From contig JABCTC010000036.1 in assembly GCA_018238545.1 (NCBI GenBank), positions 1-34,972 on the forward strand: a stretch of 34,972 bases of DNA, read 5' to 3'. The translations under genes and the position numbers were made by a program. Shown here piece after piece: positions 24,431 to 31,454 of the stretch. This stretch comes from Candidatus Heimdallarchaeota archaeon (lineage in GTDB: Archaea > Asgardarchaeota > Heimdallarchaeia > Heimdallarchaeales > Heimdallarchaeaceae). Positions within the stretch are counted from its first letter, which is position 1. The number at the start of each line of letters is the position of its first letter. The notes beneath the pieces are model-generated. The model saw only the letters and a list, made by a program, of their open reading frames with translations, ran no database searches and was not told the origin of the DNA.

Positions 24431-26053
24431 TCACAGCATAGAATTGATGAAACCAATTCCGCCTACAGGAGTATCTGGAGAGTAATGTCTTCTATATGAA
24501 GCTATACTATCATTTAAACCAGTAACAACAGCCATTACAAACCATGGCCAACTGACTTCTTGCCATTGATGCTTGTCATCATACATACCATATTGCCAAG
24601 ATCTAAATCGATCAATGAGATTGGTTGGTTTGTTTGTAACTTTCTTAATAGCTAATCTTCTATTATTAACATAATTGCCTAGATTTTTAGAATGTTCTTT
24701 AAGCTCATTTATCTCACCTTTTCTTCTTGCTTTTGCAAGAGAACCTAAAACACCAAAAAATTCTGGAGTAAGAATTGAAAATGGTTCGAGAGAAGGATCC
24801 TTGCTATATTTCTCAATCCAAGGTGTGTTATATAGCATCCGAGTGTATTTGACGTATAATGGAAACTTAAAACCTAGTTTTTGAACAGCAGGAATCACTT
24901 GGGCATTATAATTAATTTCCCCAGGTCCAGATATTCTGATATAAGTGGGAATAATTGTTTGAAGCAGAGCTTGATTAGTATCCAAACGTGGATAAAGGTT
25001 CTTTACATGAGCTGATAGATCAATATTATCTTTGCTCACACTGAATGAATAATCAACTTTATCAATAGGACACTTACCTTGGAAATACAAATTACCATTA
25101 TCCTCCATACATGATAGATTAATCCTGTAATGATCATTCGGACATTCATAAAAGAAGGGAGAGTAATCATGTTTCTTTTTTGCTGTAGTTGGTTTAAATC
25201 CTAGTTCTTCAATCTTATCTGCTGCTCTATTAAACTCTTGAATATAATTAGATCGAGATTGTAAAAATGGTGTATATCCCTCAGAAGTCAGTTTGCGAAT
25301 TTCTGGATGAGAAGTTGGAAGGAACACAACCCCCCAGTCATTAATAATGTTTGCTTGGATGCCCCAAATAAGAGTCATCCATTCACCTAAATCTGAAGAA
25401 CTTCTGTAAGTTTCTCTAATGAAAGTAAGGAGATGTTCAGTTCTTTCAAGAAATAATTTCAATTTATCCTTGCTGATTGTGGATTTGAATTCACTAAATA
25501 TATTCCTGATAATCGAAAGACTTTCCTCCAACCATGAATAGTTATTAGAAGTAATGGTATTTGCTATAACACCATCTATAGCATCGGGAAGATGTATAGC
25601 TTTACTTACTGATGATTGATAGTTTGGCAGATGGATTGTTGTGATTTCAGGCTGGATGCTATCATGGGTATTTATAAGAAAAACTGGAACTAGGAATTTT
25701 CTTTTCTTCTTACTAATTTCGGATATATTGACAATTGCAGAAATTTTATTTCCAATTATCCCAGTTCCACCAAATATTGTAGCTTGTTGACCTGCTAATA
25801 CAACTCCATCTTGTAATTTTGAAATGTTATCCTTTGTTTTTGGGGTGAGAATTCCAAGACTTTCATGATAATTTGTAAGTATCTGTTTAAGTTTTGAAAT
25901 CTTTTCATCTTCAATCTTAATTTCAGGCATTGAAGCTGCATATTCTACAGCATCACCATAAGTTTTGGAGATTTTGTTGTAAAAGTAATCAGAATCTGGA
26001 AAATTAGCTTGTTCATTCACATAAGCTTCGTATAAATCACCAATTCTTTCCAT
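24431..26053 (-). CDS. bshC: Bacillithiol biosynthesis cysteine-adding enzyme BshC
   Basis: The 540-aa protein matches the BshC (YllA) pattern: VVLAGQQATIFGGTGIIGNKISA near the nucleotide-binding start (compare the bacterial VTGQQPGLFTGPLYT), FLVPVFLINTHDS, ISGPGEINYNAQV and FKFPLYVKYTRMLYNTPW, plus a long helical C-terminal part (LAKARRKGEINELKEHSKNL). A Cys pair in the insert (YECPNDHY ... GKCPID) could bind zinc. BshC adds cysteine to GlcN-malate, the last step of bacillithiol synthesis. I use ATG 26053 because the minus-strand TATA at 26089-26100 is 40 nt upstream. A longer frame from TTG 26086 would start almost on the TATA box. It is convergent with bshA with no gap. Confidence 0.86.
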   Translation of the reverse strand: MERIGDLYEAYVNEQANFPDSDYFYNKISKTYGDAVEYAASMPEIKIEDEKISKLKQILTNYHESLGILTPKTKDNISKLQDGVVLAGQQATIFGGTGIIGNKISAIVNISEISKKKRKFLVPVFLINTHDSIQPEITTIHLPNYQSSVSKAIHLPDAIDGVIANTITSNNYSWLEESLSIIRNIFSEFKSTISKDKLKLFLERTEHLLTFIRETYRSSSDLGEWMTLIWGIQANIINDWGVVFLPTSHPEIRKLTSEGYTPFLQSRSNYIQEFNRAADKIEELGFKPTTAKKKHDYSPFFYECPNDHYRINLSCMEDNGNLYFQGKCPIDKVDYSFSVSKDNIDLSAHVKNLYPRLDTNQALLQTIIPTYIRISGPGEINYNAQVIPAVQKLGFKFPLYVKYTRMLYNTPWIEKYSKDPSLEPFSILTPEFFGVLGSLAKARRKGEINELKEHSKNLGNYVNNRRLAIKKVTNKPTNLIDRFRSWQYGMYDDKHQWQEVSWPWFVMAVVTGLNDSIASYRRHYSPDTPVGGIGFINSML

Positions 26054-26086
26054 ATTAGAAGGTGAATCTCTACATATTCTTAACAA

Positions 26087-26100
26087 TTTTTATATATCAT
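26087..26100. promoter_or_regulatory. Shared bidirectional TATA region between bshC and the VOC gene
   Basis: TTTTTATATATCAT reads as a TATA element on both strands. On the minus strand its centre lies about 40 nt before bshC ATG 26053, and on the plus strand about 37 nt before ATG 26131. Only 77 nt separate the two start codons, so the promoters must overlap. Confidence 0.5.
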
Positions 26101-26130
26101 TTTTCTAAGTTTATATCAGAGGAATATAAC

Positions 26131-26490
26131 ATGAAGAATCATGGTTTTGTACATATAGAACTCCCAGCTAAAGATTTAGAAAAAACAAAAGAATTCTACG
26201 AATAAGTCTTCGAGTGGGAAGTGTCAATCCAGACAGGATTCGATGATTATGCCTTTTTCAAAGAATCAGAAGACAGCATAGGTAGCGCTTTTCAAAAATC
26301 AGACAAGATAGTTAATGGTGAGATTACATTATATATTAACACAGATAACATTGATTTATCTTTGGAAAAAATTAAGAAAGCTATGGGAGAGGTTGTTCAA
26401 AAGAAGACACAAATTTCTGAAGAGCATGGATTCTTTGCTTTATTTAAGGACATCTCGGGTAATTTAATGGGTCTATGGTCTAAGAATTAA
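26131..26490 (+). pseudogene. Glyoxalase/VOC-family gene interrupted by one nonsense codon
   Basis: The frame MKNHGFVHIELPAKDLEKTKEFYE, TAA, VFEWEVSIQTGFDDYAFFKES continues without another stop or frameshift to ...ISGNLMGLWSKN. Its 119 residues match the vicinal-oxygen-chelate domain: a metal-ligand HIELP, the FYE-x-VFEWE pattern near the start and a KDISGNLMGLW end. Codon 25 (26203-26205, TAA) replaces the position where homologues usually have K, N or R between FYE and VF. Everything else is intact, which argues for a recent point mutation or a base-calling error rather than an old relic. If read through, it would be a small dioxygenase/glyoxalase-like protein. AGAGGA sits upstream of the ATG, and the promoter overlaps that of the divergent bshC. 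Confidence 0.8.
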
Positions 26491-26492
26491 AA

Positions 26493-26516
26493 CCGGCTAA
26501 ACTATTGTCTAGCCGG
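26493..26516 (+). terminator. Inverted repeat after the VOC pseudogene
   Basis: Perfect 7-bp arms CCGGCTA (26493-26499) and TAGCCGG (26510-26516) enclose a 10-nt loop and start 3 nt after the stop. No T-tract follows, so it may protect the transcript end rather than terminate alone. Confidence 0.5.
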
Positions 26517-26671
26517 CATCCGACATAAAGTTGCTAGCTTTGGTTTATCTTGATAACTTCTTCAAGAATTAGATGAATGCTTGATATATTTCACTGATTC
26601 TTACACAAATTTTTTAAAGGAAGAACTAGTAATGAAAACTACAAGAAACAATTCTAAAGGTGAAAATAAGA

Positions 26672-26830
26672 ATGGCTAAAGAGTGTCCCAAGTGTCATAG
26701 TAAAAATCTCAAAGAAGTAGAGGATAAAACTAAAGTGATCGCATATTTCAACCATCAACCTATCTATAGAAAGAAAGCTGTTTGTCGAGATTGCACTTAT
26801 GAATGGTTCCCTGAAGGTGGAGCAGAGTAA
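26672..26830 (+). CDS. 52-aa zinc-ribbon protein
   Basis: A short frame from ATG 26672 to TAA 26830 begins MAKECPKCHSKNLKEV and ends AVCRDCTYEWFPEGGAE. It has two CxxC pairs (C5, C8 and C38, C41), which make a classic four-Cys zinc ribbon with a 29-residue loop. AGGTGA lies 8 nt before the ATG and supports translation. Such miniature proteins are often components of transcription or ribosome-associated complexes, but no partner is visible. It lies alone in the 439-nt region between the VOC pseudogene and the UPF0104 gene. Nothing else is seen in that gap apart from a hairpin. Confidence 0.7.
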   Translation: MAKECPKCHSKNLKEVEDKTKVIAYFNHQPIYRKKAVCRDCTYEWFPEGGAE

Positions 26831-26929
26831 GCTAAGTCAGATCATGTTTTTAATTTTCTCCACTTTTACTTCCTCCTTCCTTTTAAACGATGTTGTACTC
26901 ATATTTCACACACATTGTAGGGATAAACA

Positions 26930-28024
26930 ATGAAGATAACTACTTTTCTTAAGAAATATCTATTCAGAATATTAGTCGTTCTTCTCATGCTAGGAGCATT
27001 AACGTTCTTCTTTGTAGACCTAGCACAGAGAGACCAGCTAGGAGAAGCTTTTTCACGTTTCTTAACAGCAAATATACTATATTTAGTATTGGCAGCTCTA
27101 CTAATGTTAGTAAGTATGATAATCAAAGCTTACAGGTTCTTCATTCTTATTAAGCCATCAAATCCTGAACTTAAATTTCACAAGTTTCTACTGCCATTTT
27201 TCCTTGGCTATGGTTTTAGCACCTTAGGACCGTTGAAATCTGGAGAGATTGCTAGTGTTGAAATCAATAAAAGATCATTATCTGTTCCCCGCTCATCATC
27301 ATTAGCAGCAATAGCATTTTTCCGAGTATTTGATTTATTCGTTGTTCTTATACTGTTTATTATTGGTTTAGGAACAACAATTCCTAGAATCGTCGTAGAG
27401 GAGCAATACACAATTGCTCTAAATATCGTTTTCTATATCGCTTTAACAGGGATAATTATCCTATCTATTTTACTCTTCTTCCCTCCAGTTGGAAGATTGT
27501 TCTTGCGTGGAGTAAAAGCAGTTGTAGGAAAGATATCTCAGAAGGGAGAAAAATGGTTAGCTGCTGTAATAGATCCAGCACTTGAAAACTACTATACTTC
27601 TCTGCAATATCTTTACAAAAAAGTTTTCTTAGCTGTTTTAGTTGTTGTCACTACACTAATCAGATGGTTTCTAGAATTTCTTTCCTTTAAATTAACTATT
27701 ATGGCATTTGGTGAAAATATCACTCTTTTAGATGCAGCGGCCATTTCTTCTATTACACTTTTTGTTGGAATATTAACATTAGTTCCAGCTGGTTTAGGTA
27801 CAGGAACACTTACCACACAATACCTTCTAGAACAACTGTCTATAGCACCTGCAATTGCAGCAGCATCGGTAATCTTTCAAACCATTGTTGGAACTGGAAT
27901 AACGCTATCTATTGCAGCTATTTCCTCATTCTTTGTGAAGGAACAAAAGGAGAGCAAATCACAAAAATCAGAAAAAGAAAGTGAAACAGAAGAAGCTGTT
28001 CCTTTAGACAAAAATAATAATTAA
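26930..28024 (+). CDS. UPF0104 / lysylphosphatidylglycerol-synthase-TM-type flippase-like membrane protein
   Basis: The 364-aa integral membrane protein has about eight hydrophobic segments. Family hallmarks are FFLGYGFSTLGPLKSGEIASVEINKRS (about 87-112), an RWFLEFLSFKLTIMAFG segment, and the glycine-rich LVPAGLGTGTLTTQYLLEQ near residue 285. The family covers bacterial MprF flippase-like domains and archaeal proteins linked to lipid or glycan transport. The C-terminus is cytoplasmic and charged (KEQKESKSQKSEKESETEE). A catalytic activity is not expected. TATA-like sequence upstream is weak. Its stop abuts that of the convergent metallophosphoesterase with no gap. Confidence 0.85.
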   Translation: MKITTFLKKYLFRILVVLLMLGALTFFFVDLAQRDQLGEAFSRFLTANILYLVLAALLMLVSMIIKAYRFFILIKPSNPELKFHKFLLPFFLGYGFSTLGPLKSGEIASVEINKRSLSVPRSSSLAAIAFFRVFDLFVVLILFIIGLGTTIPRIVVEEQYTIALNIVFYIALTGIIILSILLFFPPVGRLFLRGVKAVVGKISQKGEKWLAAVIDPALENYYTSLQYLYKKVFLAVLVVVTTLIRWFLEFLSFKLTIMAFGENITLLDAAAISSITLFVGILTLVPAGLGTGTLTTQYLLEQLSIAPAIAAASVIFQTIVGTGITLSIAAISSFFVKEQKESKSQKSEKESETEEAVPLDKNNN

Positions 28025-28747
28025 TCATATCCCTCTTTTTAAACGGTTTATCAAAAACGGGTGAAACAGCAATTCTTCCATTTTTTTGCAGGTTGTTTCT
28101 ACATCATATTCTAATCTAACGTGTTCATATTCAAAATTCTTGCTCTCTTCATTTATTTTGAAAGTCATGAAGGAAGCTCTTGGATCATTATCTCTAGGTT
28201 GACCTACAGAACCAGGATTGAAAAGATGCTTTTTCTCATTTACAATGTGTAATGGTTTGTGAGTGTGCCCTACGAATAGAAAATCTATTTCTGTAAACTC
28301 TCTTGTAATCTCAAAGAACATATTGTATGACCATGAAGGTAAATTTGGAGAAACATAATCTCGTAAAGGTTCTCTTGGAGAACCATGAACAAACATTGCA
28401 TTTCCTTCAGAAATGAAAAGTGGAAATATTGAAAACAATGGGTGAGAGCCGAGAAGTTGAATTTCTTGCTCTGATAGTTGTTCTTTTGTCCACAGAAGCG
28501 ATAGTTTTGGAAGTGGATTAAAATGGATGAAATTATTAGTGAAAAGAGCATAATCGTGGTTACCTACTACATGGATTTGTGACATACTCTCAACAACTTC
28601 TACACATTCCTTTGGGTTGGGTCCGTACCCAACTGTGTCACCCAAGTAAATAGTAATATCGGCCGATAAATCTTTAATTTGATCACTAACTACATTTAGA
28701 GCTTCAAGATTTGCATGCACGTCAGAGAATATAGCAAGGGTAATCAT
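28025..28747 (-). CDS. Metallophosphoesterase, YfcE/diadenosine-tetraphosphatase-like
   Basis: The 240-aa cytoplasmic enzyme has a full set of calcineurin-like motifs: FSDVHANLEAL (8-18), YLGDTVGYGPNPKECV (about 35-50), VVGNHDYAL (60-68), VHGSPREPL (about 125), VGHTHKPL (about 159-166) and the FNPGSVGQPRD closing motif (about 176-186). It should use two divalent metals to hydrolyse phosphomonoesters, phosphodiesters or dinucleotides. The family is small-molecule-directed, and the FNPGSVGQPRD type is common in archaea. It starts 80 nt upstream of the lipid kinase gene's end and shares its strand. Two operon-mates are possible but not shown. Its start overlaps no other gene. Confidence 0.9.
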   Translation of the reverse strand: MITLAIFSDVHANLEALNVVSDQIKDLSADITIYLGDTVGYGPNPKECVEVVESMSQIHVVGNHDYALFTNNFIHFNPLPKLSLLWTKEQLSEQEIQLLGSHPLFSIFPLFISEGNAMFVHGSPREPLRDYVSPNLPSWSYNMFFEITREFTEIDFLFVGHTHKPLHIVNEKKHLFNPGSVGQPRDNDPRASFMTFKINEESKNFEYEHVRLEYDVETTCKKMEELLFHPFLINRLKRGI

Positions 28748-28827
28748 TAGTAACTCTTAACCATGGTTCACCTTTGAAGTATAATAATATTTTTCAGTAA
28801 AAGAAAAAGGAAGGGATTAGTTGAAGA

Positions 28828-29760
28828 TTATTTAGATCTCCACTGTTTTTCCATTTCGACTATTTTGTCTGATACAATCGTTTGTATCTTTTGTGGTGCT
28901 ACTTCAAATGATACGTTTGTTGCTCCAAAACTCAGAATTTCCCCTTCAAGCTCTATGGGTAGAGGTTTTGACATCTCCAATGTAACTTTTTTAGCTCGAA
29001 GATAATAAACACCTTCTCTTCCAAGATGTTTTCCCGGTTTTAACGAATTCAGGAGATTTATTTGACTGAGTTTTTTAATGTCCCTTGCATAAAGAACTGC
29101 AAAGTCATCCATAAAATGATAGTTTTCAGGTAATATATTAAAACCTCCACCAAATCTACTTCCTGGACCAACGGCCAGAATCACTAAACCAACATCTTCT
29201 AACAATTGATCATCAATTGTTAAAACTGATTTAACTAATCGATATTGGAGAAGTTTCTTAAAAGCTAAATAATAATATTTCAAAAAACCTTTTAACAACT
29301 TAGCTTCTGTGAAGGAAGCAACTGATACAGTTGCCCCTACACCAGTATCTGCAACGTTTACAAAATACCTTTTTTCACCATTGGTTTCTGCAATTCCAAC
29401 AGTTACGCCAATTGTTTTACCTGCTTCAAGTATATCAAGACTTCTTTTGAAATCATCATCAAAATCTAAGCTTATAGCAAAATCGTTACCATTTCCAAGA
29501 GGGATGAGACCGAATGTTTTATCAGTACCATACAAACCATTAGTAACTTCATTTATTGTTCCATCTCCACCAACAGCAACAACACAATCAAAGTCCTTTT
29601 CCATCTCTTTTACAATTTCCATTGCATGGCCTTGGTGTTGAGTGTATACAGACTTATGGTCTAGTCCTCTTCTCAATATCTCCTCCTCAACCTTTGGCCA
29701 CATTTTTCCAATTCCACCATTACGAGCGTTTGGATTTATAACGAACAAATAAGTTGTCAT
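28828..29760 (-). CDS. Diacylglycerol/sphingosine kinase-like lipid kinase (DAGK catalytic family)
   Basis: The 310-aa enzyme carries the DAGK_cat motifs: INPNARNGGIGKMWPKVEEE near the N-terminus (about 8-27), the catalytic glycine-rich VAVGGDGTINEVTNGLYG (about 61-78), LGNGNDFAISL (about 90-100) and the later VNVADTGVGATV and VGPGSRFGGGFNILPENY. Members phosphorylate diacylglycerol, sphingosine or polyprenol-type lipids from ATP. It fits the bacterial YegS/DgkB and eukaryotic sphingosine-kinase superfamily and could serve archaeal ether-lipid or signalling metabolism. The lipid substrate is not identifiable. The gene is on the minus strand, 52 nt away from the intron-bearing tRNA-Thr. Confidence 0.9.
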   Translation of the reverse strand: MTTYLFVINPNARNGGIGKMWPKVEEEILRRGLDHKSVYTQHQGHAMEIVKEMEKDFDCVVAVGGDGTINEVTNGLYGTDKTFGLIPLGNGNDFAISLDFDDDFKRSLDILEAGKTIGVTVGIAETNGEKRYFVNVADTGVGATVSVASFTEAKLLKGFLKYYYLAFKKLLQYRLVKSVLTIDDQLLEDVGLVILAVGPGSRFGGGFNILPENYHFMDDFAVLYARDIKKLSQINLLNSLKPGKHLGREGVYYLRAKKVTLEMSKPLPIELEGEILSFGATNVSFEVAPQKIQTIVSDKIVEMEKQWRSK

Positions 29761-29812
29761 AATATAGGAATTCTGTGCCTTTATTTAAATATTCATGCGA
29801 AAAATAAGAAAT

Positions 29813-29901
29813 TGGAGCCTCAGAGGGGACTTGAACCCCTGCCCTGTGACTTTCTCGATAGTTTACGAGATCACTGCTCTGGCGAACTGAGCTACCGAGG
29901 C
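29813..29901 (-). tRNA. tRNA-Thr(CGT) with a 12-nt intron, CCA encoded
   Basis: The minus strand folds as acceptor GCCTCGG/CTGAGGC, D-arm GCTC/GAGC, anticodon stem GTGAT/GTCAC and T-arm AGGGG-TTCAAGT-CCCCT, with encoded CCA. The region between the anticodon stem strands is 19 nt. Removing AACTATCGAGAA (29852-29863) leaves the standard loop CTCGTAA, with anticodon CGT (Thr, ACG), and the intron falls between positions 37 and 38. The exon CTCG pairs with the intron CGAG (4 bp) and a 3-nt AAA bulge lies next to the anticodon stem, as in an archaeal bulge-helix-bulge splicing site. The T31-G39 closing pair is a wobble. Confidence 0.93.
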
Positions 29902-30050
29902 ATTATTTATCCATTTCTTCAGATAAATTTAAAGATTTTATGTCTAGGTTTATTTTTGTCGATTTAAATCTAATCTATTTATTACATTGTGAGAGTTAGA
30001 GAAAGAATCTCACATAAAATGAAAAAAGTAACGACAATTTCGTCTATTTC

Positions 30051-31277
30051 TTACTTCTCCATTGGAAATGCGGCATAGCCCCTAAACTCTATCCAGTCCT
30101 GTAGTTTATCTTCAATTATTTCTTGTATTGCATCTTGGTCTAGATCCTTAGCCATGCTTTCATCTGTTGTTAGCATTGCCATGATATAACGTTCGCCACT
30201 GAATTTCAAGTCACGAAGAATGAAAATTTCATTTACATTATCATCTAGTGTATACCGTCGAATTCTGAGAAATGGTTCTCTTATATCAACAATTGATTCG
30301 ATTGCATCATAATAGGCATTATGGGCCAAATCTTCGAGCTCGTCTTCTTTTGCAAATCTAGCAAAACAGATATTGCTTCTGAAATCGTACAGTCCAAAGA
30401 AATCTGCATCTAATCCTTGTGCAACACTTTCTGTAGCTTCGTTTACTCCATCTTGTATTAAAGAAATCCCTCTAAATATGTGTGAGAATGCACCTAGAAT
30501 GGATGAACGAATTCTAACACTGGTTCTAAAGAAATCTGTTGCAGGATTAAAGTAAGGACATTTATCAGCCATATATTCAATAATTGAATTAAAAACCTCT
30601 GCGCTTTTATCGTCAATCTCATATTCAGGATCCGATTTATGGAAGAAAATTTTCCAAGGAACTTTAATTTTAAGATTGTTAGCTACATTAATAATCTGTT
30701 TTAAATATTCAAAACTTTCTTGGAATCTATCTTTAGCTTGTATATCAATCACATAGATTATTGTATCAGTTCCAACAAAATATTGCTGCGGATTTTCTAA
30801 ATAATCTTCACGGTAAATACTTTGCCCTCCTAACTCGTGAAGATGGACATCCATTCCAAAAACATCAATTTTGCTACGAAGAAGACCGCGGGTTGGTGTT
30901 AATCCATTTAATCTCTGGAATAAAGAGGATAATGCACCCCTATGTTTTAACGCGATTGAAAGAGAAGTTTTCCCAGCATTGTCAATACCAACCATGATAA
31001 TTTTTGCACCAGTAGTGACCTTTTCTGTTTCCTCAACTAATAAAAGTCTACTAGCAGCTATCCAACTATTTATTCTTTCTTTGGGGACTTTTTTAGCCAT
31101 TTTAGCATATTGATCACTCCATTTAGTAGAGAGGTTCTCAATTGTGTCTAAACCCAATTCCTTCAGAAGTTTAGATTCTTCTTCTGTTATATCTAATAGA
31201 GCTACAACTGGAAAGTTCCTAAGATCTTCTTTGTCTTTATATTCATCTTTTAGCAATTTGTCTTTTAGTTCAGACAT
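30051..31277 (-). CDS. Arf-like small GTPase with N- and C-terminal extra domains
   Basis: The 408-aa cytoplasmic protein has three parts. Residues 20-85 form a helical domain (VVALLDITEEESKLLKELGL, helix-hairpin-helix-like). Residues 90-270 are an Arf/Sar-type GTPase: P-loop GIDNAGKTS (97-105), switch-I-like TPTRG (127-131), G3 LHELGGQSIYREDY (146-159) and G4 HKSD (213-216). Residues 285-408 form an alpha/beta domain (FFGLYDFRSNICFARF, RYIMAMLTTDE) similar in style to longin/roadblock folds. The GLDNAGKT-type P-loop and GGQ are hallmarks of the Arf family, with Leu-Gly-Gly-Gln as in Arf's WDVGGQ. No N-terminal amphipathic myristoylation helix is seen. It likely regulates a membrane or cytoskeletal process through its C-domain. 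It is one of the best taxonomic signals for an Asgard archaeon. Confidence 0.9.
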   Translation of the reverse strand: MSELKDKLLKDEYKDKEDLRNFPVVALLDITEEESKLLKELGLDTIENLSTKWSDQYAKMAKKVPKERINSWIAASRLLLVEETEKVTTGAKIIMVGIDNAGKTSLSIALKHRGALSSLFQRLNGLTPTRGLLRSKIDVFGMDVHLHELGGQSIYREDYLENPQQYFVGTDTIIYVIDIQAKDRFQESFEYLKQIINVANNLKIKVPWKIFFHKSDPEYEIDDKSAEVFNSIIEYMADKCPYFNPATDFFRTSVRIRSSILGAFSHIFRGISLIQDGVNEATESVAQGLDADFFGLYDFRSNICFARFAKEDELEDLAHNAYYDAIESIVDIREPFLRIRRYTLDDNVNEIFILRDLKFSGERYIMAMLTTDESMAKDLDQDAIQEIIEDKLQDWIEFRGYAAFPMEK

Positions 31278-31400
31278 TTTTTTCTTCTCCAGAGTTAGAT
31301 AAAGGTATTTTATTATCCTCTTGGATATATATTCACTCTGTCAAATAAGTATTTTGTTAACGCTAGTAGAAAACTAACTAATAATTTCTATATACATAAA

Positions 31401-31414
31401 TAAAATTTAAAAAG
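31401..31414 (+). promoter_or_regulatory. TATA box for the DOMON-type surface protein gene
   Basis: AAAATTTAAAAAGG lies about 46 nt upstream of the ATG at 31455. A GGAG motif at 31443-31446 is 8 nt before the ATG, so this transcript probably has a short leader with a ribosome-binding site. Confidence 0.45.
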
Positions 31415-31454
31415 GCAAAAGTTAGCGCTTATTTAATCTAATGGAGTATTCAAA

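Noticed and set aside
26054..26086. TTG start for BshC at 26086
   Set aside because: It would sit next to the TATA box, before the expected transcript start.
26203..26205. Stop-codon recoding (readthrough of TAA)
   Set aside because: No known recoding element is visible downstream; a mutation or base error is simpler.
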